A DNA stretch of 64,000 bases, from NCBI GenBank assembly GCA_010015655.1, contig ML976759.1, forward strand, positions 124,001 through 188,000, read 5' to 3'. Position numbers and translations under genes: made by a program. A model generated the notes under the pieces. That model was given only the letters and a program-made list of their open reading frames with translations. It searched no databases and was not told where the DNA came from. The DNA is from Bimuria novae-zelandiae CBS 107.79 (taxonomy: Eukaryota > Ascomycota > Dothideomycetes > Pleosporales > Didymosphaeriaceae). Shown here piece after piece: positions 10,679 to 22,907 of the stretch (the stretch's first letter is position 1; the number at the start of each line of letters is the position of its first letter).

Positions 10679-12526
10679 CTACGAGTTCCGCCACCCTTGT
10701 ACCAATACGACTGGTCCCTTGTACACTTTCCTCCCTCTGACCACATAATCGACCAAGGATGCGACCGCCACGCCCGCGAACACGACTACCGCCCAGTTGA
10801 AGTCGTGAATCTCATTTGAATTGTAATTTGGCCAGAAACTCCAGAAGAAGGCGTGAGAGGCGTAGAGGAATCCCACGGTGTTGATGAACACACCGTATCG
10901 GCCTAGTGACCACCGGCAGCGCGGTAGTAGTTCGGGATGGTAGATGCGGCGGTAAAGAACAGCGCCAATGGAGAACATGTAAGTAATCATGAGGGAGACA
11001 ACATTGAGCGATATGACTGCTAGGATTTTAGTATCTCCGATCGACTGCGCACGTGGGATGCAAGGTGTGACGTACTTGCATTGAAGGCTGAGCTGGAGCC
11101 TAAGTTGATCAAGGCCAGCAGGATGGTGATGATACAAGTCAAACTGATGGCGTTGACTGGTACATGCAGATTTTTGTGGATCTTTCCCAACAAACGGCTG
11201 AATGGGAGGCCTTCGTCTCTTGCAAAAGCCCACGTCTGTCTTGAGGTGGAGAGGTTGAAGCTCAGGGTACCGGCAAAGATGAGCACTGTCGGAATAGCGT
11301 TGAGTACGACAACGCCACCGTTCGAGACGGCTTGCTTGAACACGTATATGTGGGGGAATCCGCTGTCATCGTCGAGGGCTGCTGTCAGGTCGACTATCAT
11401 GAACATGTAGCTGATGAGAAAAACTATGCCGAGAGCGCCGTTCACGAAGTAGGCTCCCAGCATTGCTCGCGGGACCGTCTTGCCAGCATCTTTTGTTTCT
11501 TCGCTCATATGTGCCGCAGCATCCGTACCTTCATCATGATTAGACTAGACATACTGCAGCCCCAGTCGACTTACTGATACAAGCGTATATGGCAGAGATC
11601 TGACCGACCATCAACGCCAAGCCCATGGAATTCCAGTTGCCATTGTTTGTGAATTGCGTGAAGGTGACTTTTGCCGATGCCCGTGGTGAGAGGACCCATA
11701 GAACAATAACAATGACGAGGAAGCCGAGAACGTGGACCACCAGCATCAGATTTTGGAGGACTGGCAGCAAACTCGAACCCCAAACAGTGAGCACCCATAC
11801 CAGAATCGTGACGGCGATGACCATGAGCGTACCATGAAAGTCGTATGCATGGTAGTCGGGGTAGATGACCATAACGCTGGACCGGATGAGGGTGCCCACA
11901 ATATAAGGGCCCGAAGCTGTTCCAGCTTGCCATGAGAGCGTCGACATCCAGCCAATGAAGAAGCTGAACGGTTTCTGTACCGAAGGAGGTGAGAACTCGG
12001 ACACCCAGTGATATTGGCCTCCGGCGGTTGGAGCCATCGACGACATTTCTGCGAGCGACGCGACGACGAAGGTGAAGCCGATAAAGGTCCAAACGAAGGA
12101 CCATATCAGGCCGGCGGGTCCTCCATCGATCAATCCTTGGGTAGTTGCCGTCAATAGGACTTCCCACGTGCCCTGGATGATGACAGTGAAGGCGAGGGCG
12201 GACAGGGGTCGGTAGTTCCTGCGTAGCTCCTGCACTTTGCCCATGCGGACCATGTCCCTCGTGTCGCTTTGCGTGTGACCCCTGATAGACTCATAGTAGG
12301 AACTGGTGGCGGCTTCCTGCTCCAGGTCGTTTGATAGGACAGAATCTTTCGCAACGGAGCTCGGATTGTCGTACGTTGGCATATCCTCCTCTTGCTGCGC
12401 CATTGCGGTGCGCATATCGAAGTTGTCGGGGATGTGCTGATAACCAGCGTTCCAATTGTGCAGATGCTGCAGCTGTTCCACAGGATGCAAGAACGGTACA
12501 AGCAGGCTTCGGATCGATGTTGACAT
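10679..12526 (-). CDS. APC-superfamily amino-acid / GABA / choline permease
   Basis: Three exons: 12526-11575, 11528-11076 and 11019-10679, 581 aa. Introns are 46 and 56 nt with GT...AG borders and consistent phases. About 12 hydrophobic helices are visible. Family marks are the first helix with QGTWEVLL, AGGQYHWVSEF before helix 3, the conserved DAAAHMSEETKDAGKTVPRAM loop spanning the first splice junction, and FNLSTSRQTWAFARDEGLPFSRLLGKIH. This is the fungal UGA4/HNM1-type branch, importing amino acids, GABA, choline or polyamines across the plasma membrane. The exact substrate cannot be read from sequence. The start could also be the internal Met before RTAMAQQEEDMP (position 38 here), nearer the usual family length. 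Confidence 0.88.
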
Positions 12527-13429
12527 GAAGTGCAATCCCTCACTTGGCAAAAGCAGGAGCGTTTAGACAAGCGAGGAAGGCACGTGGGACATTGCGACGG
12601 CGCGCCACTGGATATGTATGGCTACTTCCAATTTACCTAGGCAAACGCCGACGTTGGCGGGGAAATTTGGATCTGACATGATACGGACGCGCATCTTTCT
12701 GGGAGCGGGGAAGCGGACCGAGCCGTACTGGTCTAACATCGACGCACCTGTACGGAAACCAGGCCCTGGCACATGCGTGACTGCTGCTCGTACAATCATT
12801 TCAGCGGTTCACTCTGCGTGGCCAAGTAGGGAGTAAGAGTGCGAGTGGGAGACGAAAGCCCATCGCTGCATTTGCCCATGTAGGCTACTATTTTCGTTTA
12901 CACCCGAACGAAGTCACGAGAGCGGAGCATGGCGTGTGCCTTGTAGTGGCTGCATCAATGGAGTCCTCGCAGCCGAAGTGTCTGCAGAATTGCATCAATC
13001 TCTGTGAAGGTGCTGTCGTGCTCGTGCTACTCTACCAAGCTGTGTGGCGGCGACGGCGACGTCTTGACAAGGCTAGAGCCTCAGCTGAGGCACCCTGCCA
13101 GTCGGAAGCACACATGGAAAGAGTCGAAAATATGGTTGCAATTCGGCCACAACGACGTCCTCGAGAAACCCGAAAGTGGGTCTCTTCCGTTCGCAGCAGA
13201 TGTGCTACTTCCTGCGGTCAACGCATTGGTCCATCATGTGGCCATTGTACCAACCTATTGCCCGTGGAAGCTCGCACAAGGCAACCGCAACTGGTGGCAG
13301 TCCCCGGAAGGTACCGACCCAGCAAGCAGAGGAAGGTACGTCCCGGGCTCCATCTTGCGGCCTCTGTGGCAATGGTGACGGCATCTCGCTGCCGCTCCTC
13401 GTTCTCCCAAAGTGTACCCAGAGTGTGCA
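12527..13429. other. Shared upstream region of divergent genes
   Basis: About 900 bp between the minus-strand permease and the plus-strand rhodopsin-like gene, so it should contain both promoters. Overlapping short frames at 12.9-13.4 kb do not look like protein. Confidence 0.45.
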
Positions 13430-14836
13430 ATGACGGCAACTCCTCCACCGTACTTCATCACCGAAGTCGACAAGCAAGGCCTCATCGCCGTGTCCACAGC
13501 GATCACGTTAGCCTTCGTCTGGACGTGTTTTGGAATCCGCATCTGGCTCCGATGCAGGTCGGTCGAGAGCTGGAAGCTGGACGATAACTTTCTAGCCGGT
13601 GCAACAGTGTGTGCGTTCCACTATCCGCGTAGCAGATGCTGACGTCGTTGCAAGATTCTCTCCACGGCACAGTCGGCGGTTGTATTCAACGCTATCAATG
13701 CAGGCTTGGGAAAGTCCATTGGGTTCCTCTCTTCGTCAACACTGAAGGAGGTTGGAAAGGTGCGCTCGTGCCATCTTCACTGCGTCGTCTGAGCTTGGAC
13801 CACCCCGCATTCTTCCCCACAGTTGCGGAACGTTGGACTCACTGCAGCCAGAACGAACTCGCCGCCCAGATACTCTACCTTTCTTCGCTCTTCCTATCCA
13901 AGTGTGCTGTGCTCTTCTTGTACTTGCGCCTTTCACCCCAGAAGCGACACATCTACGTCACATGGACTACAATAGCCATTTCGGTAGCATGGCTTCTGGC
14001 ATCTGTAGTCCTGGTTGCCTTGCCTTGCAGTGCGCTTGATTTCTGGTTCAAAGGAGGGGCCAAGTGTTCGTATTTGGTGAGTTTATGAGTCCTAATCACC
14101 CATCTCGCGCTTATAAACGTAGTGGCTGCGATGGAAAGCCATCGGCGCAATCGACATAGCCACCGAAACCGTCATCGTCCTGATCTCCGTCCTCATGGTG
14201 GCTCACATAAACATGCGCCTAAAGGGAAAGATCGTAGTGATAGTAGCATTTAGCGCGCGACTACCCGTCATAGCAGCCGCAGCCTTCCGTCTCCGCTATC
14301 TTCACACGACGATCGAATCTGCCGACCGGACGCTTGACGGTTCTTACTATGCAATCGCGACGCAGTGGCACGTCGGATATGCTATCATGTCGACGACCAT
14401 AAGTGGTCTTCGTCCGTTCCTGCGTCCGTTCAGCAAGTCTGGGTGCCATTACTCGTCCTCGAACGGAAATTCGCTTCCAAGCAGATCAGGCGTCGAGCCG
14501 CAGGGACAGGCGTATCAGCTCGAAGCGCTGCCGGGGGACCACCCATCTACTTCCGGCACGCACGAACATCTTCACCTGCAGGCGCCCATACCTGTTCTCA
14601 GGCCCGACGCAAGTACCCGCAATGTCGTGATTACTGGAGGCGAAACGGGCTGGGACGACGACATGCATCTTGAAGAGGATGCTACAAGTAGAGTGAGTCG
14701 CGAGAGTCAACAGTGGATCATCAAGAAGAGGACGGAACTGCGAGTGGAGAACACCCGGCTTAGTGACGTCAGCAGGACCAAGTCATCCCGAGGTCATACC
14801 ATCCAGCGTGAGTCTCGAAGAGCGGGACAGACATGA
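13430..14836 (+). CDS. Rhodopsin-like fungal 7-TM membrane protein
   Basis: Four exons: 13430-13606, 13655-13759, about 13852-14076 and 14123-14836, roughly 406 aa. The exon 2/3 border is uncertain; an alternative is a donor 11 bp further right with an acceptor at 13846. Seven hydrophobic helices fit the fungal rhodopsin-domain family, with marks such as LDDNF after helix 1, NELAAQILYLSSLFLSKCAVLFLYLRL, and WLRWKAIGAIDIATETVIVL, followed by a hydrophilic C-terminal tail (about 305-406). These plasma-membrane proteins are often grouped with Pth11-like receptors, but ligands and signalling are mostly unknown. The start is the ATG giving MTATPPPYF. Confidence 0.8.
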
Positions 14837-15199
14837 AAGCGCTCCCTATACGACAGACGGATCAGGGACAGGCTGATGTACTTCGCTTTGACGTCATTGC
14901 GCCCCAGCAACATCTGCTTCGAACTGAGCGCCATGTCACGGTGTGGGAGACACCTGCGGGTACATCTCGAAACCACTTGGTGATGAGACTTTACTCCACG
15001 GGAATTGAAGAGCAATTCTAGCAGGGCCTTTAATGTGCTCTAACAATATATACCTCAATGTACGGAAATCTGTTCACACTCCATGTGCCTTGATCCCAAT
15101 AAAATCTGTCCTGTAGTTTCTTCCTCAAATCGTCATCCAGACACCCACGCAAGCCGCAACAAAGCCCCCGACAGGAATACCCGGACTCCGTAAACAGCA
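14837..15199. other. Short gap before decayed membrane-protein gene
   Basis: Probably includes the lost or unreadable 5' part of the following pseudogene. No intact frame or membrane helix is seen. Confidence 0.4.
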
Positions 15200-16641
15200 G
15201 ACTCCCCCGTCCCCGTAGTCTCCCCAAGCGTATCATCCGAACAAGTCGGCAGCGCACTCGTCGCCGTCAACGTTGTCACGGGAACGTACTAATTGTCAGC
15301 CCGAGGCTTGACAGCGGCGCTGGCGACTGTGTTTTTCGACGTTGAGGCGATGAACGTCTCCGCTGGACTCGCGACGTTCGATCCCGCCATTGCGAATGCG
15401 TCGCGTACCGTCGTTGCGCCGTTGGTTTCGCGCTATATCCAAGTGTTGCTGCAGGATCGCTCGCTGTCGTGGCCTGTCGATCCTATCGATTCTACCTGCA
15501 AGGCTTCGGAGAACTATACCTCGTACCTGATAGCGGGACCGTATAACACGGTGGTCCCGTGGCCGTTTCCGAATGCAAACAAGGGTGTTGACATCGATGG
15601 GTTTCGTATCGAAAACGCGCCCTACTACCAAGTAGATATGTGGGACGCGAGCCTAGATACACTTGGCATGTCGCAAAGTAGGGATTGCGTGGTATATGGC
15701 GGCTTGGATGCTACTCGCAAGTACGCGACGATGCTGTATATCGCTGAACAAGAGTTCCCAGGTGTTCTCGGTGCCGGTACGCTTCACCAGCTACCATACT
15801 CGCCTCCTCGACGTAGACGTGCTAAATCCTCGCAGGCTGGGCCTCGTGCCAACTCGGGTACTCGCCCACAAACGGCAGCTGTCTCTACCCGGGCAGCCGC
15901 TCCGACTGGACCACCTTCATCCGCTTCTACCGGCGCACAAAAACTCTCGTCTTCTCACGCTCGAGTTTCGCCATCCTAGATGTCGCCGACCTGTCTGCCC
16001 CTCAACCTCAGAACATCACCCCCACGGCACTCTTCACCGCTGTGGACACCGTGCTCTACCGTCCAGATAAGACGGCGCCGCTCTAGGACCTCACCGACAC
16101 GAGGTCAGCAGAGTACCTCCTCACGCAAACGCTGGGCATCCAACTCTGGACGTCCTTATACCCCGCCGCAGCCAGTCTCCCCGTCGGACGAGGCTGGCTG
16201 AGAAACCTGCTCACGCTTCCCGTACACCTCTTCCAACCCACCATGTTAACCCTGCTCCCCTCTCTGCCTCTCGTCGCAGACGCCAACGGGACGGCGCCGG
16301 CGCCTTACCTACGCAAGGAGAATCAGGTCAACGGCGTGTACTGCATTGTGGACAAGCGCTCGATTCCGGGACGCGCGACCGTGGGTGCGTATGCGAGCGT
16401 CGCGGGTTTGCTATTAGCTTTTTTCGTTGTTGCGAAGGGGAAGGCGATGCGGTGGGGGCATGGCGAACTTGAGACGAGTGATTTCGCGGCTGTGGACTGG
16501 CATGTGTTGACGTTTTTAACGGACGAGCGGCCTGGGAGGAGGGAGGTTGAGTTGAGAGAGAGGATAGGTGGTGCGGGGAGACCGTACGGGACGGGTGCGG
16601 TGTTGGATGGGATTGCGGATTTGCGTGTGGGGTTGCAGTGA
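15200..16641 (+). pseudogene. Decayed fungal membrane/extracellular-domain protein
   Basis: One reading frame carries clear protein-like sequence across two stops: TAA at 15290-15292 and TAG at 16084-16086. A good 59-nt intron (15777-15835, branch-like gctaaat) joins two parts in phase. Features include TSYLIAGPYNTVVPWPFPN, the Cys-containing WASCQLGYSPTNGSCLYPG just after the intron, and a C-terminal transmembrane helix (VGAYASVAGLLLAFFVVAK) before a cytoplasmic tail. This resembles large fungal proteins with a glycosylated ectodomain and a C-terminal helix; I know no function. The N-terminal helices are missing. Both stops could come from CAA/CAG codons by C-to-T change. A sequencing error at two sites is less likely. 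Confidence 0.65.
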
Positions 16642-18008
16642 TGTGACGGTGTTTGTTGCGTAAGTGTTTTGCTTGCCTTCGTCCCGGGGTGGTTGTGGAT
16701 TTGCAGATAATGTTTTTGGAGATATCCGTGTTAGTATCTGTGAAGACGACCATGGAGAGTGGTACACTGATGACGGCAGAGTTGGTAAAGTGTTGGGAGC
16801 TAGCAGTGTGGACTGTGCGGGCAGTTTGGTCTCATTAGGAGTCAGTTCTTGACGTTACGCTCTGATTTTTTCTTCTTCTGATCACTCATATCTATATCTA
16901 GCGGATTTCATGGTTGGTAAATGAAGAAATCTGGTACAGCATAGCGAACGCAAACTTGGGTAGGGAAGGTAGCATGATACGAAGGCGCCATTCGAGGCGC
17001 TCAACTGTGGGTTTATGGTCATTGACATTGAATGGGCTTCTTAGATATAATCTTTCCACATGCGATACAACCTGCCGCGAACTCCAAAAATTGTCTATGC
17101 GTTTCGTTCTCGGCACTGGCTGCTGAACATGTCAGCGTAGTACCTGAAGTGTCCACTTCACCAAATTTCGATGACGAACAAGGCTGTTTAACCATGTAGC
17201 GGCCCGATCAAGCCTGATTAGCTCTTTCAGCGTCCGCGAAGCACGTTTAGCGAGTGAGGACGGGTTTCAGCTCTGTGGCTAAGCTCACCTACAGCACTGA
17301 GAGAAGACCTTCAGCTCGCGTGCCGTAATTGCGGAGAAGCCGAGCGTGAGGTGCAAGTCAACCTTGGAAGCAAGAGCAATAGACTCGCAAGACCTTTTGT
17401 GGTGGACAAGAACCTTGTATTGGTATAAGAAATCCTTCGGTTGGCGTATGGGCTCTCAATTTAGGTGATCTCTGAAGGCGCACGTTGTACTGAGCATGAC
17501 CATTAGATCAAACGCTTCTTCGAAGCTGCACATGTGAGCTGCGCTATACAGTCCTCGAAGCACAGATGTTTTGGTCACGTACGCCAGGCCAAATGGAAAT
17601 TTGGAAACTTCCACTCATCTCCTTTAGCGAATCTGGACCCTAGGAGTCAGCAGAGGAACTCACTTTCGAGAGAGTTATCATAAATCCGGGTGGACCTATT
17701 GATAATGTACGGCGGTCTTCTGCCTTCTACCGCTTCCGCTAAGGTAAGAGCCGGAGAAGTCACAGTTTCAGGACTCACGCTAGCCGTGAGTTGTCACGAG
17801 GTAGAGTCACCTTTCTTGCATCTCCCACAGGCCGTATGACTACGCAAACAGAGGTAAAAAAAAAAAAAAAAAAAAAAAAAGGCTCTCCATGCTCCTACTT
17901 CGACCAGAGCACCCTTGTTCTACAAGATTTTCAGCGCTACCAGGTCAGCACAACTACACACCACCATTCATTCCTTCAAGAGCCCCCCAGCCAATCAGGA
18001 TCGTCAGA
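16642..18008. other. Intergenic, no supported gene
   Basis: About 1.4 kb with only short chance frames. The one notable element is the 25-A run listed separately. Confidence 0.45.
17856..17880. repeat. Homopolymer A25 run
   Basis: Twenty-five consecutive A residues followed by GGCTC, 129 bp upstream of the next small gene. It could be replication slippage or the tail of an old retroposed copy; I found no target duplication around it. Confidence 0.9.
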
Positions 18009-18363
18009 ATGACCGGATACTACAAATGCCTTTACAACGCCAATGAGTACGGCTACACCAATTCCAAAGCAGTTGTCGACAAAGTCTACGCCCTCAAATC
18101 CATAGAAGGGAACGCGAGCCGCTACGAGATCCTCGAGGTAGAGAGCGGCTATGAGAACTACAAAGATAAAGACGGCGGTTCGCAGACGGTCCAAGGAGGT
18201 ACTGCGACCAAAGGACGTACGTAACTCTTTACCACGAGGAGGAAGGAGGGATGGTTCGTTGGCTAACGTACTATATGTAGTGAAGGAACATATCGAATCG
18301 TACGAGAAGATAAATGGGGCATTGAAACCTAATAGCGCTCCGAGCAACTACAAAGGCAATTAA
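18009..18363 (+). CDS. Small hypothetical protein, 96 aa
   Basis: Two exons, 18009-18216 and 18281-18363, joined by a 64-nt intron with GTACGT donor, GGCTAAC branch-like site and ATGTAG acceptor, leaving one continuous frame. The product begins MTGYYKCLYNANEYGYTNSK and ends in a Lys/Asn-rich tail (SNYKGN). It has no signal peptide or membrane helix, one Cys, and many Tyr and charged residues. I do not recognise it. The well-formed intron is the main argument that it is a real gene. Confidence 0.55.
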
Positions 18364-19078
18364 GGAATACAGGGAGCGAGATGGTAGTGGCATCGATGGA
18401 GGAGTAGATTCTTTTGCTTGGTTCTCTTTTGTTTACCGCTGCCACTTTGTTGCCTTCACAATCTTATTTCATTTTCTTCTGTCGAGTTATCATCAGCTCT
18501 TCCATTGGGTTGAATGACTCTTGACGTTTCTTGGAGGCCTACTTTTATTAGACATAGGTGTATTTTCAATTTGATAAGATTTTATAACCCTAATATACAT
18601 GTAGTATTTGAGTTTCTGTGGGATGCTGTACCGACCCTGCTCGAGAAGAGTATATATGATAGAAAGTACCTTGTCGATCTTATCATTATATCGCTCCTAT
18701 ATAACATCGATGGAAATACATCGAAGACAGGATCAGGCTGCAACGGTACTCACGGGCTGCTGGTTTAATTGGGATGCGGTCGGGTCTGTGCCAATTCTCT
18801 TTGTTGCAGTTATAACAATAGCGCATGATTATGACTTTTACAGCCTTTGATCCTGACCTCGAGCGCGTCCCGTGCATTGTCCTTAAACCAAGGCGACTCA
18901 TAAAAGGACCTTTAACTGTCGCACACCACCGCCTTTATCACTCACTTGCGCCCTGACTGCAGATACTCTGCCATTCCCCTCAGGGTTATCCTCGAGTTTG
19001 TTTGCCCGAATTTGACAACATAGTCATCACCACCCCAGCATTTCGGGAACGAGCCTCGAACAGAGAATAATCACTTCA
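18364..19078. other. Intergenic, somewhat AT-rich
   Basis: About 700 bp, locally AT-rich at 18.48-18.85 kb. No gene supported. Confidence 0.45.
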
Positions 19079-20390
19079 ATGGCCCCGGTGCGTGAAAAGA
19101 AGCCCGCAGAACAGCGCACAAGTACTAGGCTTAAAGGCACAAAAGACATGGACCAGGACTCCGCAGCAATGTTATCCTCAAAGCAACTACCCACAAAGAA
19201 GACATCCGCAGGAAAGCCAGTCGCAGGCAAACCAATCGGGAAAAAAAGCCATTGCGAAGACGCCAGCTGCTAAGAAGGCCGCTGTAAACAAAACGATCAA
19301 AAAGGGGCCGAGGCTGAACTAGCAATACGTCCCATCACCTTTCCTAAAAGATTATTATGATACCTTCCCATACTTCATCCGCAAGCAGGCCTACAAGTTC
19401 AAGAAAGACGGGAAATACAAGAAGTTGGAGATACTTGGCCACTATGGCTTCAGTACCTGGGAGATGCTATACATCGTCTCCGGTGGAGTTGACAACGCTG
19501 CTGCGAAACAAATGGATCAAGAGTTTGGGCTAGAGAAGGAGGACCACCGTGAGTGGGAAGGTGCCCTCTCTAACCCCAAGCTCGTCCTCACCAGAAAGAC
19601 CACGACCAGGTTCCAGACTACCCTGATAGCGCAGGCAACGACTCCGAGCGGACCAATCTCATCACCTCGTACCGAGAAGCTCACGAATCCAACATTGGCG
19701 GAGCAGTATCCCAGTCTATCAGACAACAAGCTAAACTACCCTGTCCACTCCAACGCGCTCAATCTATCTCGCAACATTAATTCCACAACCGCAAAAGCCT
19801 CCGAATACGTCTTTTTCTGGCGGAAGCACGAGGCAATCGGATACGTAGGAAACTGGTACACAGCGCCTTTTATCACGGCCGAAGGTCTCCGATTCCAGAC
19901 ATCAGAGCAGTACATGATGTACTTACAAAGCGCTCGATTTCGGCGATGAAGACAGCGCGCGCTACATCTACAATTCACCGATGGCTAACCCGCACCTGCA
20001 CAAGAACCGGGGGCGGAAGGTGAAGGGGCTCGACGAAGAGAAGTGGAGCGAAGTACGCCGCGAGATTACGTACCGAGGGTGTATGTACAAGTTTGTGCAG
20101 AATAAGCATCTAGGAGCGTTGCTGTTGGCGACTGGTAAGCGGAGACTGGTTGAGGCGAGCCCGTATGATAGGGTATGGGGTTAGGGTATAAGAGGGGCGA
20201 TGCGGTTGCTAAGAAGGCGAATTGGGAAACGAATATTCTTGGACAGCTGCTCGAAGACGTGCGGACGTCGCTAAGGACGACTGGTGAATCGGAGAAGTAC
20301 GAGAAGCCGCAGGCAGCTACGGAAGGCAACGAAGCTCCTCATTCGGCGGAGGCGGATCCCGAACAAGAAGTGCAACTTCCCGTCTCATAA
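19079..20390 (+). pseudogene. Broken NADAR-domain protein
   Basis: A Lys/Ala-rich N-terminus (from ATG 19079) is followed by a NADAR (DUF1768/YbiA-like) domain: EYVFFWRKHEAIGYVGNWY, FQTSEQYMMY, then in another frame KALDFGDEDSARYIYN, GRKVKGLDEEKWSEVR and LLLATGKRRLVEASPYDRVWG. NADAR proteins are N-glycosidases acting on ADP-ribose or riboflavin intermediates. Four lesions break it: a frameshift in an A7 run (19241-19247), an in-frame TAG (19320-19322), a one-base gain at about 19923-19926 and a one-base loss at about 20178-20182. The last two restore homology only by changing frame, and no GT...AG intron fits. I consider it a pseudogene rather than a badly spliced gene. Confidence 0.8.
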
Positions 20391-20596
20391 ATGGAAGCTG
20401 TCTCCAAGTTGAGATGGGTCATCTTGCAACCAGGGCTCAGAAAGTACCACAAACCTTCGAGCCATCATCTGAAGACGGCTGGTAATTTGATTAAAGGAAG
20501 ACTATAATGCCAATCGAAGATATCCGCATTCAGAAAAATTACTCTTACCATGCCATGTTCAAAGTGGCCCATTTCACTACCCCCAGCGCGACTAGT

Positions 20597-21554
20597 TTAC
20601 TCATTCTTCGGCGCATTATCCAAATCCCACTTCCCAAAGAACTCCAACACCACCGGCGTAAAATCCACGAATGATCCCCACAATAGCCCCTGCTCCCATC
20701 TGAGTTCCCCCCCCCGGTGGACGAAGGCCAGCAATGGCCCAAATCAGACACCTTATAATGCTCTACAACCACTTTCCCATCATCCCCCTTATAAGCGACC
20801 CTCTCATATCCCTGATGCTGCGTCTCCTCGGCCCCATCCTCCACCCCAATTCGTTCTGCCCACCAACCAACCCACTCAGCTACGTTCGGCACATCACCCC
20901 CAGAGTTAGTGTGTCCGCCTGCATACGGAATCGTAGTGTCGTTCTCCCCGTGTGCTTCGAGAATCGCACGGCGCTTTGAGCACCAATCTTTCCGCGTGTC
21001 ATCGTACAACGCCGCCGCCGCCATCGCGAACGCAGCGAACTCATCGCCCTCGTCAGAGCACGCTAGCGTATCGACGAACCCGGCACCGTTGCTTTTTCCG
21101 GAAGCATACACGTGCTTGTCGTCAACGCAGTACTCCCTTCGTATATGCGCGAGTAAGTCCTTCACAAAATCTACGTCGCTTACGCCGTCGACGGCGTACG
21201 GTGCGCCCTACCAGGATGCATTAACGCCGGCGGGGTAGATGGCCAGCTACTCTTTTCTAGCGTCATAGGCATCGTAACGGGAGTTGTTGTACTGGTTTTC
21301 GGGCGTGCCGCCGCGGCCGTGGAAGTCGAAGATTACTTTGCGCGGTTGGTGCGGGTCATTGTAGCCGTCTGGGACGCGTACTGCGTAGGTACGATCGCGT
21401 CCACCGGAGGTGATTGTGTGGCTGGCTAGGTTGGCATTGAACCCGGAGCGGTGGGGCCTGCCGCAGCCTGGGATTTAGGATTGATGTTGTGGTGCAGAGG
21501 CTTTGCAGCGGTGGTGGCGATGAAGACATACAGTAATGCAATTGTGGTATTCAT
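20597..21554 (-). pseudogene. Broken feruloyl esterase-like (CE1) secreted enzyme
   Basis: The minus-strand frame starts with a signal peptide (MNTTIALLYVFIATTAA, from 21554) and then shows the CE1 / LpqC-type esterase pattern: a GCGRPH start, KVIFDFHGRGG, LAIYPAGVNASW, the nucleophile elbow region YASGKSNGAG (G-x-S-x-G replaced by G-K-S-N-G), AHGENDTTIPY with the Asp, DLGHCWP with the His, and a C-terminal LEFFGKWDLDNAP. Such enzymes release ferulic acid from arabinoxylan. Breaks: a frame change after the signal peptide (about 21475), TAG at 21247-21249, TAG at 21208-21210, and a frame change near 20690. Both stops stand where the family has Gln, so CAG to TAG is the simplest origin. Confidence 0.85.
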
Positions 21555-21594
21555 CGCTAGAAAGGAAAATGTGACTGGTATCGTTGGTTCGGAG

Positions 21595-21661
21595 TGGCTT
21601 GGAGTGAAGGATTGTGATGGCTTGGAGTGAAGGATTGTGATGGCTTGGAGTGAAGAATTGT
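21595..21661. repeat. 23-bp tandem repeat, about 2.9 copies
   Basis: Unit tggcttggagtgaaggattg plus tga repeats from 21595; the third copy is slightly diverged. It sits about 40 bp upstream of the start codon of the broken esterase gene, in its presumed 5' leader or promoter. Confidence 0.9.
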
Positions 21662-21785
21662 ACTCCAGTTGTAGTTCCTGATATCCCCTCATTACCGCAA
21701 GGCTGCGCGACGGACTTTATAGGTCCTCGTCTGGCCCACAAAAGTCTCAGTTACTTAGCACGGCATAGAGCAAAGACTAGGTAGG

Positions 21786-21973
21786 TGCTCGGTATATATG
21801 GAAAGGCAAGCATATCGACAAGCAAGCTATATTGTTATCTGCAGAAAAGAGTGTGGAGTGAGGAGTCTCCCTGGGCTAAAGGAAAGCGGGCGAGAGTCTG
21901 TTTACTCAGTAGTCCGCGCACCTAGGTAGTGCCTTCCACACACATCACCTCTGACGTCAGTCACGTGGCTACA
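21786..21973. mobile_element. Old LTR-like copy (family A, copy 1)
   Basis: Shares a repeat with 45065-45234, including a 44-bp perfectly identical stretch (21873-21916 equals 45134-45177) and the same end, CACGTGGCTACA. Compared with the second copy it has an extra segment near 21860. The flanks (GTAGG and GTATA) do not form a clean target duplication, so this copy seems older or rearranged. No internal retrotransposon coding region is nearby, so it is best read as a solo LTR. Confidence 0.7.
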
Positions 21974-22907
21974 GTATACCTATCACGACCGATGTCAATC
22001 TAGCGTGATAGTCACGAATGCTAGCGATCTGTTACCCCAAGAGATTAATGCTTTCGCAAACTACTGTGAATAATGCAATCGTACAATGACGCATACTAGA
22101 ATGGATGTAGCATGACGTATCTGTAAGTGCGCATTCGAAGTGCTGGAGCAGTGAACAGCTTTGGACTAAATTAGGGTAGTAAGCCTAACGCTTTCTAGTG
22201 TAACGATGTCCAAATTAAGCACTTCGGACTCGGAACTGACGGAGTGGACATAGTCGATCCTTATCTGAACCTGTGCCACCCCATAAAAAGCCCCGATAGC
22301 GTGGAGCCTCCATACGCATCCTTTATTCAAAATTGTTGTAAATGGTCGAAGGTACCCATCCTAAATCCACTCCAAGCGATCATTAGACGACCACTGCGGG
22401 GCCACCAATCCATGGATGTCATAACTTCGGGATCGCGCTACAATTGACTAATCCGGTATTTCGCAACGTGCGTGGTATGTCGCTCAGCGGACATTGCATG
22501 GCATCGGTACTCAGGGACGTCTCCTTTCATGCATTGGCTGAAAGGCACATGTATGTCAACGTGCTAGCGTCCAGCTCGCAAGATCTCCGTCCATCAATCG
22601 TTCTTCACCATGAAAGAATGGGAATGCACAGATATCGAAGTTTATTATGCATAAACTTCTTTCTAACTCAGAACGGGGGTCTATTTGATTTATTTCTACA
22701 TAGAGTGGTATGTATGTTTTATTTTAGGGATACTCGAAGCCTAGAAGAGATAGCAGAATCTCGTCACACTCGGTTCCGGTTTCGCTTTTGTGAAGATTAC
22801 GTAGTATACTGAATTTCTGTCTCTCTCATCGCAGATGCGTTCGATCGTCCCGAATGAGCGCGGTTGGGCTTCTCAGCAACCTGAGCTATGCGCACCCTCG
22901 AAAGCCG
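21974..22907. other. Intergenic, no supported gene
   Basis: Downstream flank of the HET pseudogene; contains only short chance frames. Nothing recognisable. Confidence 0.45.

Noticed and set aside
19923..19935. Intron explanation (GT...AG) for the NADAR frame change
   Set aside because: The only GT...AG pair here would be a 12-nt intron, too short to splice.
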